From contig CAKQMV010000008.1 of the NCBI GenBank assembly GCA_934255135.1, forward strand, positions 1-64,000: a stretch of 64,000 nucleotides of DNA, written 5' to 3'. This stretch comes from an uncultured Clostridia bacterium. Its GTDB lineage: Bacteria; Bacillota; Clostridia; Peptostreptococcales; Anaerovoracaceae. The translations under genes and the position numbers were made by a program. Under the pieces are notes generated by a model that did no database searches, was not told where the DNA came from, and was given only the letters and a program-made list of their open reading frames with translations. This document shows, one piece after another, positions 18,899 to 27,376 of this stretch. Position 1 is the first letter of the stretch. Every line of letters starts with the position of its first letter.

Positions 18899-19726
18899 AT
18901 GAAGAAATTAACTGGTATTGGCCTTAGCCTGATGCTCGTGCTGATGATGTGTCTGGCTTCTTTCACATCGGCATGGGCTGCTGAGAAGCCGAGATTGATA
19001 GATGATGCTGATCTTTTTACAGCGGAAGAGGAGAATTATCTTTCGATTCTGCTAGATAACTTCAGGGAGAAGAACGACTTCGATGTAGTTGTTATGACTA
19101 CTAAGGAGGGCCTTGAGAATCCTGAGCTTACTGAACGTGCAGACGATTACTACGACTACGAGGGCTACGGCTGCGGAGAGAATAATGATGGATGTCTGCT
19201 CCTTATAGATATGGGAAGCAGGGTGATGCACGTTTCAACTACTGGTTATGGAATCACTGTTCTTACCGATTATGGTATCGACAAGATGACAGATGACATA
19301 GCAGCGAAGCTTGGCGAGAAGGACTATGTAGGCGCTGTTTCGGATGCTTTCATGGAAGATCTTGAGATGATGTACAAGGCTGCCAAGGAAGGTGAGCCAT
19401 ACGATGTTCCAGATGCTTCGGTTGATCTCGATATCAAAGATCCTTCGACACATGTAGGAATCTTCCTGCTTGCACTTCCTTTTGGCCTGATTATCGGAGG
19501 AATCAAGACATTCCGTAAGAAGAGACAGCTGATTTCTGTAAAGAAGAAGAAAGCTGCTTCTGACTTTGTGAAGCCTGGAAGCTTAAACTTAAGAAGAGAG
19601 AACGATTATTTCCTCTACTCAACTGTTACTTCAACACCTAAGCCTAAGGACAATGATTCTGGCGGATCTTCAACACACGTAGGATCTTCCGGAACTACTC
19701 ACGGCGGAGGAAGCAAGAGCTTCTAG
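18899..19726 (+). CDS. TPM-domain membrane protein (YdjH/YgcG-like)
   Basis: The 275-residue protein has a signal peptide (about 1-27, ending SAWA), then an extracytoplasmic TPM domain (about 30-165, beginning PRLIDDADLFTAEEE), one membrane helix (about 182-200), and a basic cytoplasmic tail ending in a Gly/Ser/Thr/His-rich segment. TPM proteins occur in photosystem repair and in bacterial envelope stress modules. YdjH is the B. subtilis counterpart and partners YdjG and YdjI. It is last in the trio. No convincing terminator is seen after it. Confidence 0.82.
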   Translation: MKKLTGIGLSLMLVLMMCLASFTSAWAAEKPRLIDDADLFTAEEENYLSILLDNFREKNDFDVVVMTTKEGLENPELTERADDYYDYEGYGCGENNDGCLLLIDMGSRVMHVSTTGYGITVLTDYGIDKMTDDIAAKLGEKDYVGAVSDAFMEDLEMMYKAAKEGEPYDVPDASVDLDIKDPSTHVGIFLLALPFGLIIGGIKTFRKKRQLISVKKKKAASDFVKPGSLNLRRENDYFLYSTVTSTPKPKDNDSGGSSTHVGSSGTTHGGGSKSF

Positions 19727-19859
19727 GACTTTATAGGAGAGAGGCTCTTAACCAAATCTTCACATTTCCCTCGAATTACTCGGAATTTCGTAAAGATATT
19801 AATTTGGAGAAATCAACGAAGAAATATGTGAATATTTTGTGTAATTTAATCATGATTTG

Positions 19860-19887
19860 TTGATTTAGTGACGAAATATCGTATAAT
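19860..19887 (+). promoter_or_regulatory. Promoter of the nhaC gene
   Basis: TTGATT (19860-19865), a 16-nt spacer and a perfect TATAAT (19882-19887) lie 43 nt before the ATG. ATTGATT-type and AATCAAT-type arms flank the region, giving an imperfect dyad around the promoter. Confidence 0.7.
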
Positions 19888-19930
19888 CAATCACATAAAC
19901 TTATAAAAATACAAATGAGAGGTGAGGTTT

Positions 19931-21373
19931 ATGAGAAATATATTTACGGAGGAACGCCCAATTAAACAGGCCACGTTAGCACACGCTATACTGTCATTTA
20001 TGGCACTTATTGCAGTAATGTCCGTTGGAATCATCGTATTTGAGGTTGATCCTCACATTCCGATGTTCTTTGGAGTAATCATCGCTGCCATTGTGGCAAT
20101 GTCACTTGGCTATGACTGGAAGTCAATTGAGGATATGATGATTGACGGAATAGGCAAGGCAATGCAGTCAATTCTGATTCTTGCAATCGTAGGTATGATG
20201 ATCGGAGTATGGCTCCTTTCAGGAACTATTCCGACAATGATCTACTTTGGACTCAAGCTTCTTTCCCCTAAGATATTTCTTGTAGCTTCAGTTCTTATCT
20301 GTTCAATCACAGCGCTGGCTACAGGTACATCCTGGGGTACAATGGGAACTATGGGTCTCGCACTGATGGGAATCGGATACGGACTCGGAATGCCAGTTGG
20401 ACCTACAGCAGGAGCTATCCTTGCAGGAGCATACTTCGGAGATAAGCTATCCCCACTCTCCGATACTACTAACCTTGCTCCGGCGATGGCAGGAACTGAT
20501 GTATTCACTCACGTAAAATATATGCTCAAATCAACAATGATTACATATGTTATTACGCTGGTTTTCTTCGGAGTATACGGTTTCATGCACGCAGCTAAGG
20601 GTGCTGCTGATACATCACAGGTAGACATTCTTATGAATGGTATCGCGGATAACTTTAATACTAATCCGCTGCTTCTTCTACCACCAGTTGTAGTAATTCT
20701 CTCAATTGCACTTAAGATTCCTGCAATCCCTGGAATTACACTAGGTATGATTACTGCCGGAATTCTGGCACCTATTTTCCAGGATTCGATTACATTCGGA
20801 CATATTCTTGATGTAGCAAGAAACGGATTCGTATGCGAGACAGATGTGGCAGCTCTTAACGATCTTCTTTCAACAGGAGGACTTATGAACATGGCTTCAT
20901 CGATTCTTATGACTATCATAGCGATGATGTTCGGTGGAATCATGGAAGGAAGCGGACAGCTTGCTGTTATCATCGAGGCTATTACTAAGAGAATCAAGAG
21001 TGCTGCAGGACTTGTTGGAGCAACAGAGGTTACATGTATTCTTTCTAACATAGTAATGCCTGAGCAGTACATCTCAATCCTCGTACCAGGAAGAATGTAC
21101 GCACCAGCATACAGAAAGGCTGGAATTCACCCTAAGTCACTTTCCAATGCACTTGAGTCAGCAGGTACAGTAACATCCTGCCTCGTTCCTTGGAACACAT
21201 GCGGAATGTTCATCGCTACAACTCTTGGCGTAACTACATCGGTATACGCACCATGGGCAGTATTTAACTACCTCATGCCAATCGTATGTTTCGTAATGGC
21301 ATTCTTCGGCATGACAGTAACAAAGATGACACCAGAAGAGCAGGCACTTGCAGACAAGGGAGAGCTTGTATAG
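19931..21373 (+). CDS. nhaC: NhaC-family Na+/H+ antiporter
   Basis: The 480-residue membrane protein has about eleven to twelve hydrophobic segments and NhaC-family motifs (LATGTSWGTMGTMG near residue 135, GAYFGDKLSPLSDTTNLAP, and SAGTVTSCLVPWNTCG). It should exchange sodium, or malate/lactate with sodium in some NhaC relatives, for protons. The ATG at 19931 is chosen because GAGAGG (19917-19922) lies 8 nt upstream. An in-frame GTG at 19922 lies within the ribosome binding region. It is a single gene between its own promoter and terminator. Confidence 0.9.
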   Translation: MRNIFTEERPIKQATLAHAILSFMALIAVMSVGIIVFEVDPHIPMFFGVIIAAIVAMSLGYDWKSIEDMMIDGIGKAMQSILILAIVGMMIGVWLLSGTIPTMIYFGLKLLSPKIFLVASVLICSITALATGTSWGTMGTMGLALMGIGYGLGMPVGPTAGAILAGAYFGDKLSPLSDTTNLAPAMAGTDVFTHVKYMLKSTMITYVITLVFFGVYGFMHAAKGAADTSQVDILMNGIADNFNTNPLLLLPPVVVILSIALKIPAIPGITLGMITAGILAPIFQDSITFGHILDVARNGFVCETDVAALNDLLSTGGLMNMASSILMTIIAMMFGGIMEGSGQLAVIIEAITKRIKSAAGLVGATEVTCILSNIVMPEQYISILVPGRMYAPAYRKAGIHPKSLSNALESAGTVTSCLVPWNTCGMFIATTLGVTTSVYAPWAVFNYLMPIVCFVMAFFGMTVTKMTPEEQALADKGELV

Positions 21374-21421
21374 TATACTAAGACTATCGAAGGAAGTGTC
21401 AGAGATTATAACTTACGGACT

Positions 21422-21451
21422 AAAGCATTTGCTTCGGCAAATGCTTTTTTT
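21422..21451 (+). terminator. Intrinsic terminator after nhaC
   Basis: AAAGCATTTGC pairs with GCAAATGCTTT around a TTCG tetraloop, followed by seven Ts. Confidence 0.93.
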
Positions 21452-21528
21452 CGGGTTTTTCGGTTATAATATAATCTGCCGTACATTTCGGAATATAATA
21501 CTTTTGAACATATAAGGAGGATTTAATT

Positions 21529-21825
21529 ATGAACGCAAGTGTTGCAATTCAGGTACTGCCTTCAGTAACTGACGAGAATGAGGTTATCAGAATTGTTGAC
21601 GAGGTAATTGCATATATCAGGTCAACAGGACTGAACTATTATGTAGGACCTTTCGAGACAACTATCGAGGGTGACTACGATGAGCTTATGGATATTGTTA
21701 AGGAGTGTCAGCACGTTGCCGAGAGAGCTGGATGCCCAGCAATGAGCGTGTACGTTAAGATTGCATATAAGCCGGAAGGAGATGTGCTTACAATTGAGAA
21801 GAAGGTTACAAAGCATCACCAGTAA
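21529..21825 (+). CDS. MTH1187/YkoF-type thiamine-binding protein
   Basis: The 98-residue protein is of the DUF77 (PF01910) family, a ferredoxin-like fold with the typical start NASVAIQVLPS and a YVGPFETTIEGDYDEL segment. Members bind thiamine or its pyrimidine moiety and often sit with HMP/thiamine ABC transporters, as here. The RBS AAGGAGG lies 8 nt upstream. The next gene overlaps its 3' end. Confidence 0.88.
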   Translation: MNASVAIQVLPSVTDENEVIRIVDEVIAYIRSTGLNYYVGPFETTIEGDYDELMDIVKECQHVAERAGCPAMSVYVKIAYKPEGDVLTIEKKVTKHHQ

Positions 21826-22564
21826 GCTGCCTGCCTTCGTCGCACTGCTGGTGATTCTGCTTATATGGCAGGCAGCCTGCTCTTTTGAGATAGTACCTGC
21901 ATATATGCTTCCATCACCTGCCAAGGTAGTCCACGCGCTCTGGAACTACAGAGAGACTCTGATGCTCCATGCGGGATACACCCTTCAGGAGACCTTCTAC
22001 GGACTTGGAGCCGGAATCCTGCTATCGTTTGTGACGGCCACTTTAATGGACAGATTCGATATACTCGATAAGGCTTTTGCCCCTCTGCTCGTAATCAGCC
22101 AGACAATTCCGACTATCGCGATTGCGCCGATTCTGGTGCTATGGTTCGGTTATGAGATGACGCCTAAGATTATTCTTGTCGTGCTTACGACATATTTTCC
22201 GATTACTGTCGGACTTCTCGGCGGATACAAGAGTGTGGACAGGGATTCTGTTGACCTGATGAGATCGATGGGAGCATCGAGGATAGAGATATTCAGACAC
22301 CTTAAGTTTCCTCAGGCGCTGCCACAGTTTTTCTCGGGGCTTAGGATTGCCGCTTCTTATGCGGTTGTCGGTGCTGTAGTTGCTGAATGGCTCGGCGGAT
22401 TTAACGGCCTTGGTGTATGTATGACGCGAATGAGGAAGGCATACGCTTTCGACACGATGTTCGGAATAATTTTATTTATTGTATTTATAAGCCTGCTTCT
22501 GCTTCTTGGCGTGAAGATTCTTTCGAGAGTATGCATGCCGTGGCTCAGAAGCGATAGCGAATAA
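21782..22564 (+). CDS. ABC transporter permease (ThiX-like, HMP/thiamine precursor uptake)
   Basis: This roughly 260-residue SsuC/TauC-type permease has six hydrophobic segments and the EAA loop (about residues 165-185, DLMRSMGASRIEIFRHLKFP). With the neighbouring binding protein and ATPase it makes the ThiXYZ-type importer predicted to take up the thiamine pyrimidine or a degradation product. The start is uncertain. The ATG at 21782 has GGAAGGAG directly adjacent, TTG codons lie at 21761 and 21794, and the gene overlaps the DUF77 gene by about 44 nt, which suggests translational coupling. Confidence 0.87.
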   Translation: MCLQLRRRLQSITSKLPAFVALLVILLIWQAACSFEIVPAYMLPSPAKVVHALWNYRETLMLHAGYTLQETFYGLGAGILLSFVTATLMDRFDILDKAFAPLLVISQTIPTIAIAPILVLWFGYEMTPKIILVVLTTYFPITVGLLGGYKSVDRDSVDLMRSMGASRIEIFRHLKFPQALPQFFSGLRIAASYAVVGAVVAEWLGGFNGLGVCMTRMRKAYAFDTMFGIILFIVFISLLLLLGVKILSRVCMPWLRSDSE

Positions 22565-22602
22565 TTCAAACAATTAAAACGATTTAACAGGAGAATGAAA
22601 CT

Positions 22603-23616
22603 ATGAAGAGAACAATGAAGAAGATTCTTGCGCTTACAGTATGCGCATCAATGATTCTGGGAATGACAGCCTGCGGAGATAAGAGCAGCTCTGAGGGAGA
22701 CAAGACTAAGATCACATTCTGTCTCGACTGGACACCTAACACTAACCACACAGGCCTTTATGTTGCACTTGCCAACGGATATTTCGAGGATGAGGGGCTC
22801 GATGTTGAGATCGTTCAGCCTGCCGAGAACACTGCTGCACAGATGTGCGCTGCTGGAGATGCACAGTTCGCAATCGAGGCGCAGGACACAATGGCTGCTT
22901 CACTTGCATCAGATGATCCTCTCGGAATCACAGCTGTAGCAACAATCCTTCAGCATAATACATCAGGAATCATGTCAAGAAAGGGCGATGGAATCACAAG
23001 CCCTGCCGGCCTTACCGGAAAGACATACTCAACATGGGAGTCACCAATCGAGCTTGCAATGCTTGAGAATGTCGTAAATGCAGACGGCGGAGACTTCAGC
23101 AAGGTTAAGCAGATTCCTAACGATATCACAGATGAGCCTGCAGCACTTAAGGCAAAGCAGACAGATGCAATCTGGGTATTCGAGGGATGGTCAAAGATCA
23201 ACGCAGACGTTAACAACGTTCCTGTAGATTACTTCAGCTTCGCAGATATGAACCCAACATTTGATTATTACACACCTGTAATCATCGCAAATAACGACTT
23301 CCTTAAGAAGTCACCAGACGTTGCTAAGGCATTTATGAGAGCTGCCAAGAAGGGCTACGAGTTCGCTGCTGAGAACCCTGACGAGGCTGCAGAGATTCTT
23401 ATCAAGGAAGATAACACAGGTTCACTTAAGGAATCAGAGAAGCTCGTTAAGAAGAGCCAGGAGTTCCTATCAACACAGTACATCGACGATGCAAAGTCAT
23501 GGGGATACATCGATCCTGAAAGATGGAACAACTTCTACAAGTGGCTCTATGACAACAAGCTCTGCTCAAAGGACCTTACAGACAAGGGTTTCTCAAACGA
23601 CTATCTAGAAGACTAG
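22603..23616 (+). CDS. THI5/NMT1-like substrate-binding lipoprotein (ThiY-like)
   Basis: The 337-residue protein has a lipoprotein signal peptide ending MTAC (about residue 25). The mature start carries the ThiY/NMT1 signature LDWTPNTNHTGLYVA followed by GYFEDEGLDVEIVQP. Homologues bind formylaminopyrimidine or HMP-type thiamine precursors outside the membrane. It lies between the permease and ATPase genes of the same importer. No TPP riboswitch precedes this operon, unlike thiS-C at 2299. Confidence 0.9.
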   Translation: MKRTMKKILALTVCASMILGMTACGDKSSSEGDKTKITFCLDWTPNTNHTGLYVALANGYFEDEGLDVEIVQPAENTAAQMCAAGDAQFAIEAQDTMAASLASDDPLGITAVATILQHNTSGIMSRKGDGITSPAGLTGKTYSTWESPIELAMLENVVNADGGDFSKVKQIPNDITDEPAALKAKQTDAIWVFEGWSKINADVNNVPVDYFSFADMNPTFDYYTPVIIANNDFLKKSPDVAKAFMRAAKKGYEFAAENPDEAAEILIKEDNTGSLKESEKLVKKSQEFLSTQYIDDAKSWGYIDPERWNNFYKWLYDNKLCSKDLTDKGFSNDYLED

Positions 23617-23625
23617 GAGATAATG

Positions 23626-24360
23626 ATGTCGCTACTTAAAATTGAGAATGTAACAAAGAAATACGGCGACTTAACCGTTATAGAAGATATCAACATTCAT
23701 CTTGAGAAGGGAGAGCTTGTCTCTCTTCTCGGAGTGAGTGGCGCGGGCAAAACAACTCTTTTCCACGTCATCTCGGGACTTTCCGCTCCGGACGGCGGCA
23801 GGGTTTTGCTCGAGGATGAGGACATAACTGCAAAGCCAGGGCGAATCGCCTACATGCTTCAGAAGGATCTTCTTATGCAGCACAAGAAGGTGATTGATAA
23901 CGTATCACTTCCGCTTGTATTAAAGGGAATGAGCAAGGCTGATGCAAGAGAGAAGGCTGCTTTGTTCTTCGAAGAATTCGGCCTTTCGGGCTACGAGTAC
24001 AGCTATCCATCAGACCTCTCTGGAGGAATGAGGCAGAGAGCTGCACTCCTTAGAACGTATCTCGCATCGGAGGGAACTGCGCTTCTCGACGAGCCTTTCA
24101 GCGCACTAGATACGATCACGAAGTCAAACATTCACAAGTGGTATCTTGATGTAATGCAGCACATCGACCTGTCGACCTTGTTTATCACGCACGATATTGA
24201 TGAGGCGATACTTCTGTCTGACAGAATCTATATTCTAAGCGGCAGACCTGGCAGAATTACAGACGAGATTGTAATCGACGAGCCGAAGCCAAGAGCAGAT
24301 GACTTCAACCTTACAGAGAAGTTTCTTGAATACAAGAAGCTGATTATTTCAAAATTGTAA
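23626..24360 (+). CDS. ABC transporter ATPase (ThiZ-like)
   Basis: The 244-residue NitT/TauT-type ATPase has Walker A GVSGAGKTT, signature LSGGMRQR, Walker B ALLDEPFSALD and the H-loop FITHD. It powers the adjacent permease. Two tandem ATGs occur at 23623 and 23626. The second gives the better distance (5 nt) from AGGAGA. It ends the four-gene unit just before a bidirectional terminator. Confidence 0.9.
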   Translation: MSLLKIENVTKKYGDLTVIEDINIHLEKGELVSLLGVSGAGKTTLFHVISGLSAPDGGRVLLEDEDITAKPGRIAYMLQKDLLMQHKKVIDNVSLPLVLKGMSKADAREKAALFFEEFGLSGYEYSYPSDLSGGMRQRAALLRTYLASEGTALLDEPFSALDTITKSNIHKWYLDVMQHIDLSTLFITHDIDEAILLSDRIYILSGRPGRITDEIVIDEPKPRADDFNLTEKFLEYKKLIISKL

Positions 24361-24364
24361 TAAA

Positions 24365-24389
24365 GAAGCCTGGCAATCTGCCAGGCTTC
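24365..24389. terminator. Bidirectional terminator between thiZ-like and mscS genes
   Basis: GAAGCCTGGCA pairs perfectly with TGCCAGGCTTC around the loop ATC. The tail on the minus strand (TTTATT) is the better T-tract. On the plus strand the tail is AACTTTAT. It serves the two convergent genes. Confidence 0.8.
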
Positions 24390-24404
24390 AACTTTATCTA
24401 AATC

Positions 24405-25178
24405 CTAAATCCTCTCATACTTCACAAGCTCTATTCCTGCTTCGCTTAGCTCTCTTGCTATCACTGCGTTGCAGGCTCTCTTGATTATAGGCTTATTCTT
24501 CATATCACCCCATACTCTGATTGCGTGCAGCGTTCCGTCATTTACAAAATCCTTAATTCCCACGTATGAAGATCTGTCCACGCTTGCAACTTTATTCTCA
24601 AGCTTCTCAGGAAGTGCCTTAAACACCTCAGTAACCCTGTCCGCATCGTTATTCTGTGATACAGAAACCGGAATGTCGAAGCAAGGGAAGCCTTCCTCGA
24701 TAGTAGTGATGTCACGGTTACAGATGTAGACAGTTCCCATAAGGTCAAAATCATAGAGCTTCGTTGTTCTAAGTGTGAACGATTCGACAATTCCCGTGTG
24801 TCCGTTGATGGTTACTATCGAGCTTATATCCATTGACTCATCGAAGATGATGTGAAGTCCCATCAGGTAATCCTTAAGCGTATCCTGCAGCGCAAGACCG
24901 ATAACAGCACTGACAAGACCGAGTCCTGCTACGAAGGATTTTACGTTGAAACCAAGGATGGCAAGAATCCACATGGCAAAAATAAAGACAATCAGCACCT
25001 TCGCGCAGCTTCCGAGTACACGGATTATTGTGCCGAATCGGGTGTTTCCGGACTTCATGTGGTGCTTGAATATTCTCTTGGTTATAAGACTTGAGATGCC
25101 CAGTGCTACAAACATCAGGGCTATTACAAGTAGAATTCTGATTAAATGGTCGAGTGAAAACTCAGTAGAAAAGTTCAT
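24405..25178 (-). CDS. MscS-family mechanosensitive ion channel
   Basis: The 257-residue protein has three N-terminal membrane helices (about 10-30, 55-80 and 85-110; the pore helix contains AGLGLVSAVIGLALQDTLKDYLMG), then a cytoplasmic beta domain and alpha/beta domain. This is the small-conductance channel layout that relieves osmotic pressure. The start at 25178 (MNFST) is preferred because GGGAGG lies 9 nt upstream. An in-frame upstream extension has no such site. Confidence 0.92.
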   Translation of the reverse strand: MNFSTEFSLDHLIRILLVIALMFVALGISSLITKRIFKHHMKSGNTRFGTIIRVLGSCAKVLIVFIFAMWILAILGFNVKSFVAGLGLVSAVIGLALQDTLKDYLMGLHIIFDESMDISSIVTINGHTGIVESFTLRTTKLYDFDLMGTVYICNRDITTIEEGFPCFDIPVSVSQNNDADRVTEVFKALPEKLENKVASVDRSSYVGIKDFVNDGTLHAIRVWGDMKNKPIIKRACNAVIARELSEAGIELVKYERI

Positions 25179-25248
25179 TAAGCTAATCCTCCCTTTTGTA
25201 AGCATAAGTATAACATAATGATTAATTATAAAAACTGTGGAAATAGTG

Positions 25249-25277
25249 TTGACAAAGTGAAAAACTTGTATTATTGT
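25249..25277 (+). promoter_or_regulatory. Promoter of the GntR-ABC operon
   Basis: A perfect TTGACA (25249-25254) is followed after 17 nt by TATTGT (25272-25277). The adjoining AT-rich repeats (TAATATTGTATTAAGTG, 25278-25294) could be the operator of the autoregulating GntR protein. Confidence 0.6.
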
Positions 25278-25342
25278 AATATTGTATTAAGTGCATAGGA
25301 CAACAGCACAGAAGACAATATCAAAACGAAAGGAGATTGCTT

Positions 25343-25726
25343 ATGACCTGGAATTTAGATGACAGCAGACCCATCTGGCCTCAGCTGAAGGAGAAGCTCA
25401 TGAGAGACATTGTAGCCGGCAGATATGCTCCCGGAGATTCTTTTCCAACAGTAAGGGATCTGGCTGAACAGGCAAGAGTAAACAGAAACACTATGCAGAG
25501 AGCACTTTCGGAGCTTGAGAATGAAGGACTTGTAATAACTAACAGAACAGCTGGAAGAACTGTAACTACTGATGAGGAGCTGATTAAGAATACAAGAGTA
25601 ACACTCGCAAGAGAGCAGATTAAGACGATGCTATCTGAGATGCAGCAACTTGGATTCAGTGCTGATGAGGTTGCTGAGCTTATAAGAAACGAAGGCGGGA
25701 AGAAGGTAGATAGAAATGAAGACTAA
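25343..25726 (+). CDS. GntR-family transcriptional regulator (YtrA type)
   Basis: The 127-residue protein has an N-terminal winged helix (about 10-75, with FPTVRDLAEQARVNRNTMQRALSE cut by the turn) and only a short helical tail. This is the YtrA subfamily layout, which usually controls a linked ABC transporter. The ATG at 25343 has AAGGAG about 7 nt upstream. Its 3' end overlaps the ATPase gene by 11 nt, so the repressor and transporter are translationally coupled and probably autoregulated. Confidence 0.9.
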   Translation: MTWNLDDSRPIWPQLKEKLMRDIVAGRYAPGDSFPTVRDLAEQARVNRNTMQRALSELENEGLVITNRTAGRTVTTDEELIKNTRVTLAREQIKTMLSEMQQLGFSADEVAELIRNEGGKKVDRNED

Positions 25727-26456
25727 TCCAATACTTGAATGCAAGAATTTAAGCAGGTATTACGATGCTAAGGCAGCACTAGATGATGTAAACCTTACAA
25801 TAGGAAGAGGCAAGATTGTAGGACTTCTCGGACCTAACGGTGCGGGTAAGACAACACTTATCAAGCTTGCTAACGGTCTTATCAGACCGAGCAGCGGACA
25901 GATCCTAATTGACGGCGTAGCGCCGGGAATCCACACCAAGGAGATAGTAAGCTATCTTCCGGATAAGGACTACTTTGCGAAATGGATGAAGGCAAGCGAT
26001 GTGCTTAATCTTTTTGAAGAGTTCTACAGTAACTTCAGCAGAAAGAAGGCTGACAGAATGTGCGAGACTCTTGGAATTAAGCAGGACATGCCAATCAAGG
26101 CGATGTCTAAGGGTACAAGAGAGAAGCTTCAGCTGATTCTCGTAATGTCAAGAAATGCTGAGCTATATCTTCTCGATGAGCCTATTGCGGGCGTTGACCC
26201 TGCGGCAAGAGATTTTATCTTAAGCACAATCGTTAACAACTATAACGAGGATGGAACAATTATTATTTCGACACATCTTATCTCTGATGTTGAAAGAGTG
26301 CTCGACGAGGTTGTTTTCATCAAGGATGGAAGAATTGTAAGACACGACACTGTAGATGATATTAAGGAGAAGGAAGGTAAGTCAATCGATGAGGTCTTCA
26401 GAGATGACTTCAGAATGGCAGTTCCTGGTGTAAAGGAGGCAGGCTATGACAGGTAA
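25716..26456 (+). CDS. ABC transporter ATPase
   Basis: The 246-residue ATPase has Walker A GPNGAGKTT and Walker B LYLLDEPIAGVD. The signature is degenerate (MSKGTREKLQ in place of LSGGQ), as in YtrB/CcmA-type exporters. It pairs with the membrane protein encoded immediately downstream (11-nt overlap). The GntR-ATPase-permease order resembles B. subtilis ytrAB units linked to cell-envelope stress. Confidence 0.9.
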   Translation: MKTNPILECKNLSRYYDAKAALDDVNLTIGRGKIVGLLGPNGAGKTTLIKLANGLIRPSSGQILIDGVAPGIHTKEIVSYLPDKDYFAKWMKASDVLNLFEEFYSNFSRKKADRMCETLGIKQDMPIKAMSKGTREKLQLILVMSRNAELYLLDEPIAGVDPAARDFILSTIVNNYNEDGTIIISTHLISDVERVLDEVVFIKDGRIVRHDTVDDIKEKEGKSIDEVFRDDFRMAVPGVKEAGYDR

Positions 26457-27273
26457 GCTTTGTAAATATGAATTCAAGACAAGTATAAGACAGATAAGCA
26501 TAGCGTGGATGGCGCTTCTGGCATCGTCAGTACTGCTTGCTGTGATTATCGCTTCAAGCCACAGCTTGATATACTCTTCAACAAGGGCTGTTGCAAGCAT
26601 TCTGACAGGAGTTCTGTCAACTCTGTATGGCGTAATTCTGACTGCTATGGTGGTTATGGCTGTGTTAATAGTCGTAGTAAGATTCTATAACAGTGTCTGC
26701 TCCGATGAGGGTTACCTTATTCACACACTGCCTGTAAGCATAAGAAGCATAATCGTGTCTAAGGGTCTTGTAGCAACAGCACTTCTGATTGTAAGTCTGT
26801 TTGTAGCAATGATTTCAATCTGCTTTATCTTGATGGGAATTTCAGTATCTGATTTCTTCGAGTCATGCGGATGCGTTTTCGAGGAAATCGGCAGGGAGCC
26901 TCGAATCCTGCTTCTGATATTTGAGGGAGTGGTTGTTCTTATCCTTGGAATCATGAAGAGCGTATATAACGTATATGCAGCTATTGCACTCGGACAGATG
27001 GCTAACAAGCACAGAATACTGATGTCAATCGTCTCATATATTGGAATCAGTGTGGTTCTTACTGCTATTGTTTCAACAGTACTCAATATTACAAGCAGTG
27101 ATCTTATCCGTGAGCCGCTGTTCGAAACAGGTCGTAACTTTGCAGCTTATTTCGGAGGCTGGGGAATAGGTCAGGCCGTAATCATCGCAGTAATTTTTGT
27201 TGAGCTTGTGCAGCTTATCATATTCCATGCGATAACTGAGGTTGCGCTCACTAAGAGGCTGAATCTTCTTTAA
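26446..27273 (+). CDS. ABC exporter membrane subunit
   Basis: The 275-residue protein has about six hydrophobic segments and no soluble domain, consistent with the membrane partner of the ATPase upstream. The family cannot be named with confidence. It overlaps the ATPase gene by 11 nt, and AAAGGAGG lies about 8 nt before the ATG. A terminator follows. Confidence 0.82.
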   Translation: MTGKLCKYEFKTSIRQISIAWMALLASSVLLAVIIASSHSLIYSSTRAVASILTGVLSTLYGVILTAMVVMAVLIVVVRFYNSVCSDEGYLIHTLPVSIRSIIVSKGLVATALLIVSLFVAMISICFILMGISVSDFFESCGCVFEEIGREPRILLLIFEGVVVLILGIMKSVYNVYAAIALGQMANKHRILMSIVSYIGISVVLTAIVSTVLNITSSDLIREPLFETGRNFAAYFGGWGIGQAVIIAVIFVELVQLIIFHAITEVALTKRLNLL

Positions 27274-27295
27274 TAAAAGCATTAATTAGAAGCGT

Positions 27296-27331
27296 GGTGC
27301 AGGTGGCAATAAGATTGGCCTGCACCCTTTT
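27296..27331 (+). terminator. Intrinsic terminator of the GntR-ABC operon
   Basis: GGTGCAGG (27296-27303) pairs with CCTGCACC (27319-27326) across a 15-nt loop, followed by CTTTTCATTTC. Confidence 0.75.
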
Positions 27332-27376
27332 CATTTCATTGAATATTCACGCAGAATTTTCAATATATATGGTAGA

